Shown: in pieces, positions 1 through 6,516 of the stretch | How the letters are laid out: every line of letters begins with the position of its first letter | How positions within the stretch are numbered: position 1 is the first letter of the stretch | NCBI GenBank assembly: GCA_036506175.1 | Contig: DASXSE010000082.1 | Coordinates: forward strand, 1-23,784 | Source: JAIBJP01 sp036506175 | Lineage (GTDB): Bacteria > Actinomycetota > Thermoleophilia > Gaiellales > Gaiellaceae | Direction of reading: 5' to 3' | DNA length: 23,784 nucleotides | The notes under the pieces: generated by a model | What the model saw: only the letters and a program-made list of their open reading frames with translations | Database searches by the model: none | What the model was told of the DNA's origin: nothing | Position numbers and translations under genes: made by a program

Positions 1-135
1 GTCCTTCGTGAACGCGACGACGGACGGGGTCGTTCGCCCGCCCTCGGCGTTCGGGATGACCGTGGGCTCGCCGCCTTCGAGCACGGCGACGCACGAGTTG
101 GTCGTCCCCAGATCGATTCCGATCGTCTTTGCCAT
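1..135 (-). CDS. dnaK: Chaperone DnaK (Hsp70), N-terminal fragment
   Basis: Only the first 45 codons are inside the window; the gene runs off the left edge. The visible residues begin MAKTIGIDLGTTNSCVAV and continue to a GGRTTPSVVAF block. This is the phosphate-1 loop and N-terminal ATPase signature of Hsp70 proteins, so the identification is secure despite the short length. DnaK is the cytosolic ATP-driven chaperone that works with DnaJ and GrpE. The ATG at 133-135 is preceded by a good Shine-Dalgarno sequence (GGAGGA, minus strand, 145-150). The gene is divergent from a small membrane-protein gene at 244. I see neither a CIRCE inverted repeat nor a clear HAIR (HspR) box in the 108-bp gap, so heat control, if any, is not obvious from the sequence. 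Confidence 0.97.
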   Translation of the reverse strand, partial: MAKTIGIDLGTTNSCVAVLEGGEPTVIPNAEGGRTTPSVVAFTKD

Positions 136-188
136 CAGTGAATGTCCTCCATCATTCGTTTGTTCCGGGCTGAGAAAATCTAAGTCTG

Positions 189-197
189 TTTATAGCA
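189..197 (-). promoter_or_regulatory. Probable extended -10 promoter of dnaK
   Basis: On the minus strand the sequence TGCTATAAA is an extended -10 element (TG-N-TATAAA). Transcription starting about 7 nt downstream would give a 5' leader of roughly 45 nt containing the GGAGGA ribosome site. No convincing -35 hexamer is visible at 17 nt, which fits an extended -10 promoter. Confidence 0.5.
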
Positions 198-208
198 GAT
201 CGAACAGC

Positions 209-237
209 TTGCCCGCCAGCGTTTGAGCGCGTAAAAC
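209..237 (+). promoter_or_regulatory. Probable promoter of the small membrane protein gene (leaderless)
   Basis: TTGCCC (209-214), 17 bp, TAAAAC (232-237), then 6 nt to the GTG at 244. The distance implies the transcript starts at or next to the start codon, and no Shine-Dalgarno sequence is present. It lies back to back with the dnaK promoter. Confidence 0.45.
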
Positions 238-243
238 TGAGGT

Positions 244-558
244 GTGGCCGAGGAGATCGTGCAGCGCGAGGACGTCGCATCGGCGCTCGAGGCGCGCCGC
301 GAGCTGGGGCCTGACTACGAGGACGCCGTCATCGACGCGTTCGTGGACAAGGTCGAGCGGCGGCTCGAGGAGAGGATGAAGCATCCGGCCCGCCACACCG
401 ATCCCCCTGCGCTCGCCGTCCCCCTCGGATCGCTCGGGCTTGCCATCCCCTTGCTCGGCGTGGCCGGCGGGACGACCGGATTGGCCGGCGTGATCGTGGT
501 CTCCATCGCCATCGTCCTCGTCAACTTCGCCTACGCCCTGTACGCCCTGCGCCGCTAG
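244..558 (+). CDS. Small conserved two-helix membrane protein, unknown function
   Basis: The product is 104 residues from GTG 244. The first ~45 residues are charged and helical (ARRELGPDYEDAVIDAFVDK followed by an arginine/glutamate-rich stretch), with coiled-coil character. Two hydrophobic segments follow, at about residues 57-76 and 79-102, ending in a short basic tail (ALRR). The general layout (ELG.DYE.A..D.F..K.. then two membrane helices) resembles small membrane proteins common in actinobacteria with no known role; I do not recognise a named family. The GTG is chosen because a promoter-like pair ends 6 nt before it and no ribosome site precedes any other start. It is a single-gene unit divergent from dnaK. 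The function is unknown; a membrane-anchored coiled-coil role is only a guess. Confidence 0.75.
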   Translation: MAEEIVQREDVASALEARRELGPDYEDAVIDAFVDKVERRLEERMKHPARHTDPPALAVPLGSLGLAIPLLGVAGGTTGLAGVIVVSIAIVLVNFAYALYALRR

Positions 559-574
559 GGGGCGCCGCTGCGGT

Positions 575-634
575 TGCTGGCTCCGCGCGGCGAGCGAGCG
601 CCAGCACGGCGCGAGGCCGCTGGCCCGTGCGGCC
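575..634. other. Two adjacent GC-rich inverted repeats in the gap before ggt
   Basis: TGCTGGC (575-581) pairs with GCCAGCA (600-606), and GGCCGC (615-620) pairs with GCGGCC (629-634). They follow the small membrane-protein gene but lack a T-run, so an intrinsic terminator is not supported. Short GC repeats of this kind arise easily by chance in such DNA. Confidence 0.25.
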
Positions 635-667
635 GTGCCTGGGGACAGTCGCCGGATGCCTCCCGGC

Positions 668-696
668 TTGACGGGCCGAGCGGGCTCCCTTAGCGT
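668..696 (+). promoter_or_regulatory. Probable promoter of gamma-glutamyltransferase gene
   Basis: TTGACG (668-673), a 17-bp spacer and TAGCGT (691-696) form a good housekeeping-sigma promoter. It would start transcription near 703 and leave a short leader carrying the ribosome site AAGGGGGG (708-715), about 4 nt before the ATG at 720. Confidence 0.55.
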
Positions 697-719
697 GCCG
701 ACAGGCCAAGGGGGGTTCG

Positions 720-2519
720 ATGAGACGGTTGCTGCTCGGAGCATGCGCGGCCCTTGCGCTTCTCGGGATCGGTACCGCCGGTCCGGCCACGGTGGAGCGC
801 GCCGCTTCGGCGACGCGGCCCGAGCCGGCCAAGGAAGCCGTCGCCGTCGGTACGGGCGGCGCTGCGGCCTCGGTCGACCCGATCGCCACGCAGACGGCGA
901 TCCGCATCCTCGACCGGGGCGGGAACGCCGTCGACGCCGCTGTCGCGGCGGCCGCGATGCTCGGCGTCGTCGAGCCCTATTCCTGCGGAATCGGCGGCGG
1001 GGGTTTCATGGTCATCTACCGCGCCTCCGACCACCGCGTCATCACGATCGACTCGCGCGAGACCGCTCCGCAAGCCTTCAGGCCGGACAGCTTCATCGAC
1101 CCGAATACCGGCCAGCCGATCCCCTTTGCCGAGGCCGTGACGAGCGGCCTCGGCGTCGGCGTCCCGGGAACGCTGCTCGCCTGGCGGGACGCGGCCCGGC
1201 GCTACGGAACCATGAACCTCTCGCGCCTGCTCGCACCGGCGATCAGCCGGGCAGCGGGAGGCTTCACAGTCGACCAGACCTTCCACGACCAGACGGTCGA
1301 CAACCTCGCCCGCTTCCGCGACTTCACCTCGACACGCGAGGTCTTCCTGACGCCGAGCGGCGATCCCTATCCGGTCGGATCGACGTTCCGCAACCCTGAG
1401 CTCGCCGATACGTACGGGGTCATCGCCGACGAGGGGATCCCACCCTTCTACACGGGAGAAATCGCGCAGGCGATCGTCGACACGGTCAAGCATCCACCTC
1501 TCAGGCTCGGCGCGACCCGGAACGTCCGCCCAGGGCTCATGGAGCTCGGCGACCTGGCCGGCTATCGGGCACCCGAGCGGCCTCCGACCGTCATTCACTA
1601 TCGCGGTCTCACGGTGTACGGAATGGGCCCGCCGTCGAGCGGCGGGTCGACCGTCGGCGAGGCGCTCAACATCCTCGAGGGCTACGACCTCGCCGGGATG
1701 GACCGCGTCCACGCGCTCCATCTCTATCTCGAGGCCTCGGCGCTCGGCTTCGCCGATCGGAACCAGTATCTTGGCGACCCCGACTACGTCGACGTCCCGC
1801 TCGCCGGGCTCCTCTCCGACGGCTATGCGGCCGAGCGGCGCGAGCTCATCGATCCGGAAGTGGCGAAGGAGCCGTTCCCCGCGGGCAACCCAACCGACAA
1901 CGGAGGGCCGTCCACGACGCACCTCACAGTCTCGGACCGCGTCGGGAACATCGTGACCTACACGTTCACCAACGAGCAGATCGGTGGAAGCGGGATCACG
2001 GTGCCCGGCTACGGCTTCCTGCTCAACAACGAGCTCACCGATTTCAACTTCACCGCGGGGACGGCGAACTCGCCGGCCAGCGGGAAGCGTCCTCGCAGCA
2101 GCATGAGCCCCACGCTCGTGTTCTCTGGCGATAGTCCCGTCCTGGCGCTTGGCTCGCCGGGGGGCGCGACGATCATCACGACAGTCCTCCAGATCCTGCT
2201 CAATCGTTTCGACTTCGGCATGACTCTCCCCGAGGCGATCGCCGCGCCGCGCGCCTCGCAGCGCAACTCCTCCGCGACGCAGGCGGAGCCGGCCTTCATC
2301 GCCTCGCCGGAGGCGCAAGCGCTGACGACGATGGGACACTCGTTCGCGTCCGTCGCGGAAATCGGGGCCGCGACGGGCATCGCCTTCCTGCCCGACGGCT
2401 TCGTGCAGGCCGTGGCAGAGCCGGTGCGCAGAGGCGGCGGCAGCGCGATGGTGCAAGAGCCCGCCGGGACAGTGACGACGACCACGACGTTCCGAAGGCT
2501 TCCGGCCGGCATGCGCTGA
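720..2519 (+). CDS. ggt: Gamma-glutamyltransferase / glutathione hydrolase, secreted
   Basis: This 599-residue N-terminal-nucleophile hydrolase cleaves or transfers the gamma-glutamyl group of glutathione and related compounds. Residues 1-31 look like a Sec signal peptide (MRRLLLGACAALALLGIG then an AxA-like site), so the enzyme should be exported. The large-subunit region contains the GIGGGGF motif (~residues 90-100). The autocatalytic cleavage site is PSTTHL, with the nucleophile expected at Thr399, the first Thr of TTH by comparison with E. coli GGT. It is followed by GSGITVPGYGFLLNNELTDF, SSMSP and GSPGGA, the oxyanion and substrate-binding blocks of the small subunit. All key motifs are intact and the length is normal. 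The ATG at 720 has a strong ribosome site. The 31-bp gap to moaA shows no terminator. Confidence 0.95.
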   Translation: MRRLLLGACAALALLGIGTAGPATVERAASATRPEPAKEAVAVGTGGAAASVDPIATQTAIRILDRGGNAVDAAVAAAAMLGVVEPYSCGIGGGGFMVIYRASDHRVITIDSRETAPQAFRPDSFIDPNTGQPIPFAEAVTSGLGVGVPGTLLAWRDAARRYGTMNLSRLLAPAISRAAGGFTVDQTFHDQTVDNLARFRDFTSTREVFLTPSGDPYPVGSTFRNPELADTYGVIADEGIPPFYTGEIAQAIVDTVKHPPLRLGATRNVRPGLMELGDLAGYRAPERPPTVIHYRGLTVYGMGPPSSGGSTVGEALNILEGYDLAGMDRVHALHLYLEASALGFADRNQYLGDPDYVDVPLAGLLSDGYAAERRELIDPEVAKEPFPAGNPTDNGGPSTTHLTVSDRVGNIVTYTFTNEQIGGSGITVPGYGFLLNNELTDFNFTAGTANSPASGKRPRSSMSPTLVFSGDSPVLALGSPGGATIITTVLQILLNRFDFGMTLPEAIAAPRASQRNSSATQAEPAFIASPEAQALTTMGHSFASVAEIGAATGIAFLPDGFVQAVAEPVRRGGGSAMVQEPAGTVTTTTTFRRLPAGMR

Positions 2520-2538
2520 GTCCCGGGAGGGGCTCCGA

Positions 2539-2544
2539 TACCCT
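2539..2544 (+). promoter_or_regulatory. Possible -10 box for leaderless moaA
   Basis: TACCCT lies 6 nt before the GTG at 2551, the spacing expected when transcription starts at the start codon. A GGGAGG stretch (2525-2530) is ~20 nt from the GTG, too far to serve as a normal ribosome site. The -35 region is poor, so read-through from ggt is also possible. Confidence 0.35.
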
Positions 2545-2550
2545 GTCCGC

Positions 2551-3555
2551 GTGGCTCTCACCGACACCCTCGGCAGGCCCGTTCGCGACCTCCGGATCTC
2601 CGTCACCGACCGGTGCAACTTCCGCTGCGTCTACTGCATGCCGAAGGAGATCTACGGACGCGGGTACGAGTTCCTCGAGCGCCGTGAGCTCCTGACCTTC
2701 GAGGAGATCGCCCGGCTCGCGCGTGCCTTCGCGTCTGTCGGTGTCGAGAAGATCCGGCTCACTGGAGGCGAGCCTCTCCTCCGCCGCGAGATCGAACGGC
2801 TCGTGGAGATGCTCGCCGAGATTCCCGGGCTCGACCTGACCCTGACCACCAACGGCTCGCTCCTTCCGCAGAAGGCCGAAAGCCTTGCCGCCGCGGGGCT
2901 CCAGCGGGTCACGGTGTCGCTCGACTCGCTCGACGACGAGACCTTCCGGAACATGAACGACGTCGATTTCCCGGTCGAGCGTGTGCTCGCCGGCATCGAC
3001 GCTGCTGCAGCCGCCGGCCTCGCGCCGGTCAAGATCAACGCGGTCGTCAAACGCGGCGTCAACGAGCACAGCGTCCTACCAATGGCTCGCTACTTCCGCG
3101 GCACGGGCCAGATCGTGCGCTTCATCGAGTACATGGACGTCGGCCACACGAACGGCTGGCGTCTGGACGACGTCGTGCCGGCGGCCGAGATCGTCGCCGC
3201 GATCGACGCAGAGCTTCCGCTCGAGCCCGTAGCCCCGCGTTACCCGGGCGAGGTCGCGCAGCGTTTCCGCTATCGGGACGGAAGCGGGGAAATCGGCGTC
3301 ATCGCATCCGTAACGCAGCCTTTCTGCGGCAACTGCACACGGGCACGGCTCTCGGCAGAGGGCCGCCTCTACACCTGTCTCTTCGCCACCACGGGTCACG
3401 ACCTCCGGGCCCTCGTTCGCAGCGGGGCCGACGAGAAGGAGCTCTCCGACGCGATCGCCGCAGTCTGGCGCGTCCGCACCGACCGGTACTCGGAGCTCCG
3501 GGCGGCCGAAACGGCGGGTCTTCAGAAGGTGGAAATGTCATACATCGGCGGTTGA
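2551..3555 (+). CDS. moaA: GTP 3',8-cyclase MoaA (molybdenum cofactor synthesis)
   Basis: MoaA is a radical-SAM enzyme that converts GTP to 3',8-cyclo-GTP, the first step of molybdopterin synthesis, in the cytosol. The product is 334 residues. The SAM cluster is CNFRCVYC (Cys22, Cys26, Cys29), followed by the LTGGEPLLR block. The second, GTP-binding 4Fe-4S cluster is C-x2-C-x13-C (Cys259, Cys262, Cys276). The protein ends in the conserved GlyGly tail known to matter for MoaA activity. The GTG at 2551 starts the protein at the usual position relative to the VRDLRISVTDRC block. No other molybdenum-cofactor gene lies in the window, so the rest of the pathway must be elsewhere. It follows ggt by 31 bp on the same strand, with no evident functional link. 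Confidence 0.96.
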   Translation: MALTDTLGRPVRDLRISVTDRCNFRCVYCMPKEIYGRGYEFLERRELLTFEEIARLARAFASVGVEKIRLTGGEPLLRREIERLVEMLAEIPGLDLTLTTNGSLLPQKAESLAAAGLQRVTVSLDSLDDETFRNMNDVDFPVERVLAGIDAAAAAGLAPVKINAVVKRGVNEHSVLPMARYFRGTGQIVRFIEYMDVGHTNGWRLDDVVPAAEIVAAIDAELPLEPVAPRYPGEVAQRFRYRDGSGEIGVIASVTQPFCGNCTRARLSAEGRLYTCLFATTGHDLRALVRSGADEKELSDAIAAVWRVRTDRYSELRAAETAGLQKVEMSYIGG

Positions 3556-3577
3556 GCCGGCGCTTTTGGCCGCCGAC

Positions 3578-3583
3578 TAAACT
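3578..3583 (+). promoter_or_regulatory. Possible -10 box for leaderless PAP2 gene
   Basis: TAAACT ends 6 nt before the ATG at 3590, and no Shine-Dalgarno sequence is present in between. No -35 hexamer is visible at the optimal distance; the nearest, TTGAGC (3552-3557), is 20 bp away. Confidence 0.35.
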
Positions 3584-3589
3584 GCCTTG

Positions 3590-4351
3590 ATGCTCGCCCG
3601 GCTGGAAAGCCGCCTTCCCCGCGGCTGGAGCGATCTCGGGCTCCAACTCGCGATCTGGTTCGGATTCGGGCTCGTCTACCAGCTTGCCCGCGGACTGGCC
3701 GATCGCGACGTCCCTCAGGCCTTCCAGAACGGACGCCATGTGATCGACATCGAGCGCGGATTGCACGCGCTCGTCGAGCTCGACCTCCAGCGCGCCCTCC
3801 TGCAGGCGGGTGGTTTTTTCCTGGACGCGGTGAACTGGACCTACTGGATCGCGCAGTTCGTGGTCCTGGCGCTCGCGCTCCTGTGGATCTACCTCTTCCG
3901 CTTCGAGGCCTTCTACCGCGTGAGGAACTGGATACTCGCAACCAACCTGCTCGCGCTCGTCGGCTACGCGCTCGTGCCGACGGCGCCGCCCCGGATGTTC
4001 CCGGACGAGGGCTTCGTGGACACGCTCGGATCTGCAGCTTCGCTCAACCACGGCAGCAGCCTCGTCGAGCTCGCGTCCAACCAGTTCGCCGCCATGCCCA
4101 GCGTCCATGCCGCCGACGCGCTCGTCATCGGCTTTGCGATGGCGATGCTGGTGCGGAGCCGGGTCGCCGCAGTCCTCTGGACGCTGTGGCCGAGCTGGGT
4201 CTGGTTCTCGGTGATGGCAAGCGGAAACCACTTCTGGCTGGACGTTGCAGCCGGGGTCGGCGTGGCGGTCGTGGCCGGGACGATGGTCACGTTGGTGGAG
4301 CAGCGGCGGCTTCACGAGCTGGCGGCGCCCGCCAAGATCTGTGACCCGTAA
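3590..4351 (+). CDS. PAP2-superfamily membrane phosphatase (Aur1-like)
   Basis: This is a 253-residue integral membrane protein with about six hydrophobic segments. The PAP2 catalytic signature is present in the Aur1-like form: PTAPPR (130-135, domain C1), MPSVHA with His173 (C2) and SGNHFWLD with His214 and Asp218 (C3). Members of this superfamily remove or transfer phosphate on lipid phosphates or polyprenyl phosphates at the membrane. The next gene overlaps its end by 11 nt and encodes a CDP-alcohol phosphotransferase, and the one after makes inositol-1-phosphate. A role as phosphatidylinositol-phosphate phosphatase, or in inositol-phospholipid head-group metabolism, is therefore an attractive inference. 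I chose ATG 3590 over TTG 3587 because of the -10-like box 6 nt upstream. The exact substrate is unknown. Confidence 0.85.
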   Translation: MLARLESRLPRGWSDLGLQLAIWFGFGLVYQLARGLADRDVPQAFQNGRHVIDIERGLHALVELDLQRALLQAGGFFLDAVNWTYWIAQFVVLALALLWIYLFRFEAFYRVRNWILATNLLALVGYALVPTAPPRMFPDEGFVDTLGSAASLNHGSSLVELASNQFAAMPSVHAADALVIGFAMAMLVRSRVAAVLWTLWPSWVWFSVMASGNHFWLDVAAGVGVAVVAGTMVTLVEQRRLHELAAPAKICDP

Positions 4352-4976
4352 CCCGGCACTCGCCAAGGTCAAGCGCGCGTACACGGACGAAGCGCGCCGG
4401 CTCGCCACACAGTCGATGACGCAGCTCGACCAGGCGAACGTGACGCCGGACGCGCTCACGATCTCCGGCGTTGCGCTCTGCATCGCGGGCGCGGTGGCGG
4501 TCTACTTCGAGTACGCAGGCTGGGCGTTCTACTGGCTCGGCGCCGCTCTCTTCGTCGTCGGATCGGTCCTGGACATCCTCGACGGCGCACTGGCTCGCAG
4601 CCGCGGCACCGGGAGCCCGTTCGGCGCGTTTCTGGACTCCACCGTCGACCGTGTCGGCGAAGGGTTCATGATCGCTTCGATCGGGCTCGTCTTCATGCGC
4701 CACGACCAGATGTGGGCACTGGCTCTTGCGTTCGCGGCCATCGCGGGCTCTTTCCTGGTCAGCTACGCGCGCGCCCGGGCAGAGGCTCTCGGGCTCAAGG
4801 GCGACGTCGGGTTGGGGAGCCGCGCCGAACGCGTGGTCGTGATCACAGCCGGGCTCGTGCTCGCCCCGCTCCACGACCTCATCCTGCCCGCGACGATCGC
4901 TCTCCTGGCCGCCACCGCCTGGGTGACGGTCGTCCAGCGGATCCTCTTCGTCCGCAAGCAGCTTCGCAGCATGTGA
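4341..4976 (+). CDS. CDP-alcohol phosphatidyltransferase, probable phosphatidylinositol-phosphate synthase
   Basis: This 211-residue membrane enzyme carries the complete CDP-alcohol phosphotransferase signature D-x2-DG-x2-AR-x8-G-x3-D-x3-D at residues 78-103 (Asp78, Asp81, Gly82, Ala85, Arg86, Gly95, Asp99, Asp103). It has about six hydrophobic segments. The family joins a CDP-activated lipid to an alcohol. The gene immediately downstream makes inositol-1-phosphate, so the likely acceptor is inositol-1-phosphate and the product phosphatidylinositol phosphate, as in actinobacterial PIP synthases. Phosphatidylglycerophosphate synthase is the alternative. The GTG at 4341 overlaps the end of the PAP2 gene by 11 nt, indicating translational coupling. 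A longer reading frame exists upstream, but it is out of character and overlaps the PAP2 gene. The stop codon lies inside the 24-bp palindrome in front of the inositol synthase gene. Confidence 0.88.
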   Translation: MTRNPALAKVKRAYTDEARRLATQSMTQLDQANVTPDALTISGVALCIAGAVAVYFEYAGWAFYWLGAALFVVGSVLDILDGALARSRGTGSPFGAFLDSTVDRVGEGFMIASIGLVFMRHDQMWALALAFAAIAGSFLVSYARARAEALGLKGDVGLGSRAERVVVITAGLVLAPLHDLILPATIALLAATAWVTVVQRILFVRKQLRSM

Positions 4977-4996
4977 TAGCACATTTGTGCTATCAC
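4973..4996. promoter_or_regulatory. 24-bp palindromic operator in front of the RHH-inositol synthase gene
   Basis: The arms GTGATAGCACA and TGTGCTATCAC are exact 11-bp reverse complements separated by TT. The right arm contains TGC-TATCAC (4988-4996), an extended -10-like element that ends 8 nt before the ATG at 5005. A protein bound here would therefore occlude the promoter. The left arm covers the stop codon of the preceding gene. From memory, the TGATAGCA/TGCTATCA half-site resembles those reported for the RHH protein FitA of Neisseria. A terminator is less likely because there is no T-run after the stem. Confidence 0.75.
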
Positions 4997-5004
4997 TTAG
5001 CTGG

Positions 5005-6468
5005 ATGGCTAGGGACCGCAGCGACGTCCTCGTCCGCATGCCTGCGGAGCTCAAGCGCCGCCTCGCCCGTGAGGTGGAGGCGCGCGGCAGCAACCTGAAC
5101 GACGTCGCAGTCGAGATTCTCGCGTCCCGCTTCGCCGTCCCCTTCCAGGGCTCCGGCCGCCGCGGCGGCCGTGCGAGCGGGAGAGGGGACGTCCTCCTGC
5201 GCATGCCGGCCGAGTTGAAGACGAAGCTCGCGCGGCGCGCATCCGAGCGCAAGCGCTCGGTCACCCAGCTGATCGTCGAGACCCTCTCCGAGCGGCTCGA
5301 CTCCACCCGAAAGGAATCTATGGCTTCCAAGAACGGCTCCACCAACGGCCGCCCCGGCTCGGACGAGCGCGTGCGCGTGGCGATCATCGGCGTCGGCAAC
5401 TGCGCCAACTCCCTCCTCCAGGGAGTCAATTACTACAAGGACGCCGACCCGGATCAGTTCGTCCCGGGGCTCATGCACGTGGATGTCGGCGGCTACCACA
5501 TCCGCGACATCGAGTTCACGGCGGCCTTCGACGTCACCACGGACAAGGTCGGCAAGGACCTCGCCGACGCGATCTGGGCCCATCCGAACGACACGTACAA
5601 GTTCGCCGACGTCCCCAAGACGGGCGTGAAGGTCTCCCGCGGGATGACTCACGACGGCATCGGCAAGTACCTCTCCGAGGTCGTCGAGAAGGCGCCCGGC
5701 GAGACCGACGACGTGGTCGGGATCCTCAAGGAGACCGGCACCGACGTCGTCGTCAACTACCTCCCCGTCGGCTCCGAGGAGGCGACGAAGTGGTACACGG
5801 AGCAGATCCTCTCCGCGGGCTGCGCGATGGTGAACTGCATGCCAGTCTTCATCGCGCGGGAGGCGTATTGGCAGCGCCGTTTCGAGCAGGCCGGCGTGCC
5901 GATCATCGGCGACGACATCAAGTCGCAGGTCGGCGCGACCATCACGCATCGCGTCCTCACGAGCCTCTTCCGTGAGCGCGGCGTCCGGCTCGACAAGACG
6001 ATGCAGCTCAACGTCGGCGGCAACTCGGACTTCCTCAACATGCTCGAGCGCGACCGCCTCGAGTCCAAGAAGATCTCGAAGACGAACGCGGTCACGTCGA
6101 TGCTCGATTACGACATCGGCGCGCAGAACGTCCACGTCGGGCCGTCTGACTACGTGCCCTGGCTGACCGACCGCAAGTGGGCCTACATCCGGATGGAGGG
6201 CTCCGCGTTCGGGGACGTACCGCTGAACGTCGAGCTCAAGCTCGAGGTCTGGGACTCGCCCAACTCGGCCGGCATCGTCATCGACGCCGTCCGCCTCGGG
6301 AAACTGGCGCTCAACAACGGCATCTCGGGCGCCCTCGAGGGGCCGAGCGCATATCTGATGAAGTCGCCGCCGAAGCAGATCGTGGACGACGACGCGCGCG
6401 AGCTCGTCGAGGACTTCATCAAGAAGAACGCGCGCGCGAGGACGAAGCAAGCCGCCACGGCTTCCTAG
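5005..6468 (+). CDS. ino1: Tandem RHH DNA-binding domains fused to inositol-1-phosphate synthase
   Basis: The C-terminal part (residues ~120-487) is a complete actinobacterial-type myo-inositol-1-phosphate synthase, which makes inositol-3-phosphate from glucose-6-phosphate with NAD. It shows the Rossmann motif AIIGVGNCANS (126-136), NYLPVGSEEA, GDDIKSQVGATITHRVL, QLNVGGNSDFLNMLERDR and KLEVWDSPNSAG. Stand-alone homologues are about 360-370 residues. The extra 105 residues hold two ribbon-helix-helix units (about 6-47 and 60-100). Their first halves are nearly identical (DVLVRMPAELKRRLAR and DVLLRMPAELKTKLAR), joined by a Gly/Arg-rich linker. No stop or frame change separates the parts. ATG 5005 is preferred: an extended -10-like box lies 8 nt upstream, inside a palindrome. 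A second in-frame ATG at 5320 has its own ribosome site and would make the enzyme alone. The fusion probably regulates its own gene; this is inferred. Confidence 0.93.
   Translation: MARDRSDVLVRMPAELKRRLAREVEARGSNLNDVAVEILASRFAVPFQGSGRRGGRASGRGDVLLRMPAELKTKLARRASERKRSVTQLIVETLSERLDSTRKESMASKNGSTNGRPGSDERVRVAIIGVGNCANSLLQGVNYYKDADPDQFVPGLMHVDVGGYHIRDIEFTAAFDVTTDKVGKDLADAIWAHPNDTYKFADVPKTGVKVSRGMTHDGIGKYLSEVVEKAPGETDDVVGILKETGTDVVVNYLPVGSEEATKWYTEQILSAGCAMVNCMPVFIAREAYWQRRFEQAGVPIIGDDIKSQVGATITHRVLTSLFRERGVRLDKTMQLNVGGNSDFLNMLERDRLESKKISKTNAVTSMLDYDIGAQNVHVGPSDYVPWLTDRKWAYIRMEGSAFGDVPLNVELKLEVWDSPNSAGIVIDAVRLGKLALNNGISGALEGPSAYLMKSPPKQIVDDDARELVEDFIKKNARARTKQAATAS
5310..5322 (+). promoter_or_regulatory. 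Possible internal ribosome site and ATG for enzyme-only inositol synthase
   Basis: AAAGGA (5310-5315) is followed after 4 nt by an in-frame ATG (5320-5322), exactly at the junction between the second RHH unit and the synthase. Translation from here would give a 382-residue protein, close to the usual size of the enzyme. The spacing is a little short, so use of this start is uncertain. Confidence 0.4.
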
Positions 6469-6516
6469 ACAAAACTCCTCTCCTTCCGTGTTACCTTCCG
6501 CGTGAGGGAGGACCGC

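Noticed and set aside
136..243. CIRCE or HAIR heat-shock operator near dnaK
   Set aside because: No TTAGCACTC-type or CTTGAGT-type inverted repeat is present in the gap.
690..2618. 642-residue minus-strand open frame opposite ggt
   Set aside because: Arg/Gly/Glu-rich shadow of a clearly identified gene; no family motif and no ribosome site.
4973..4996. Palindrome read as an intrinsic terminator of the CDP-alcohol phosphotransferase gene
   Set aside because: No T-run on either side, AT-rich arms, and it sits on the promoter and stop codon, which fits an operator better.
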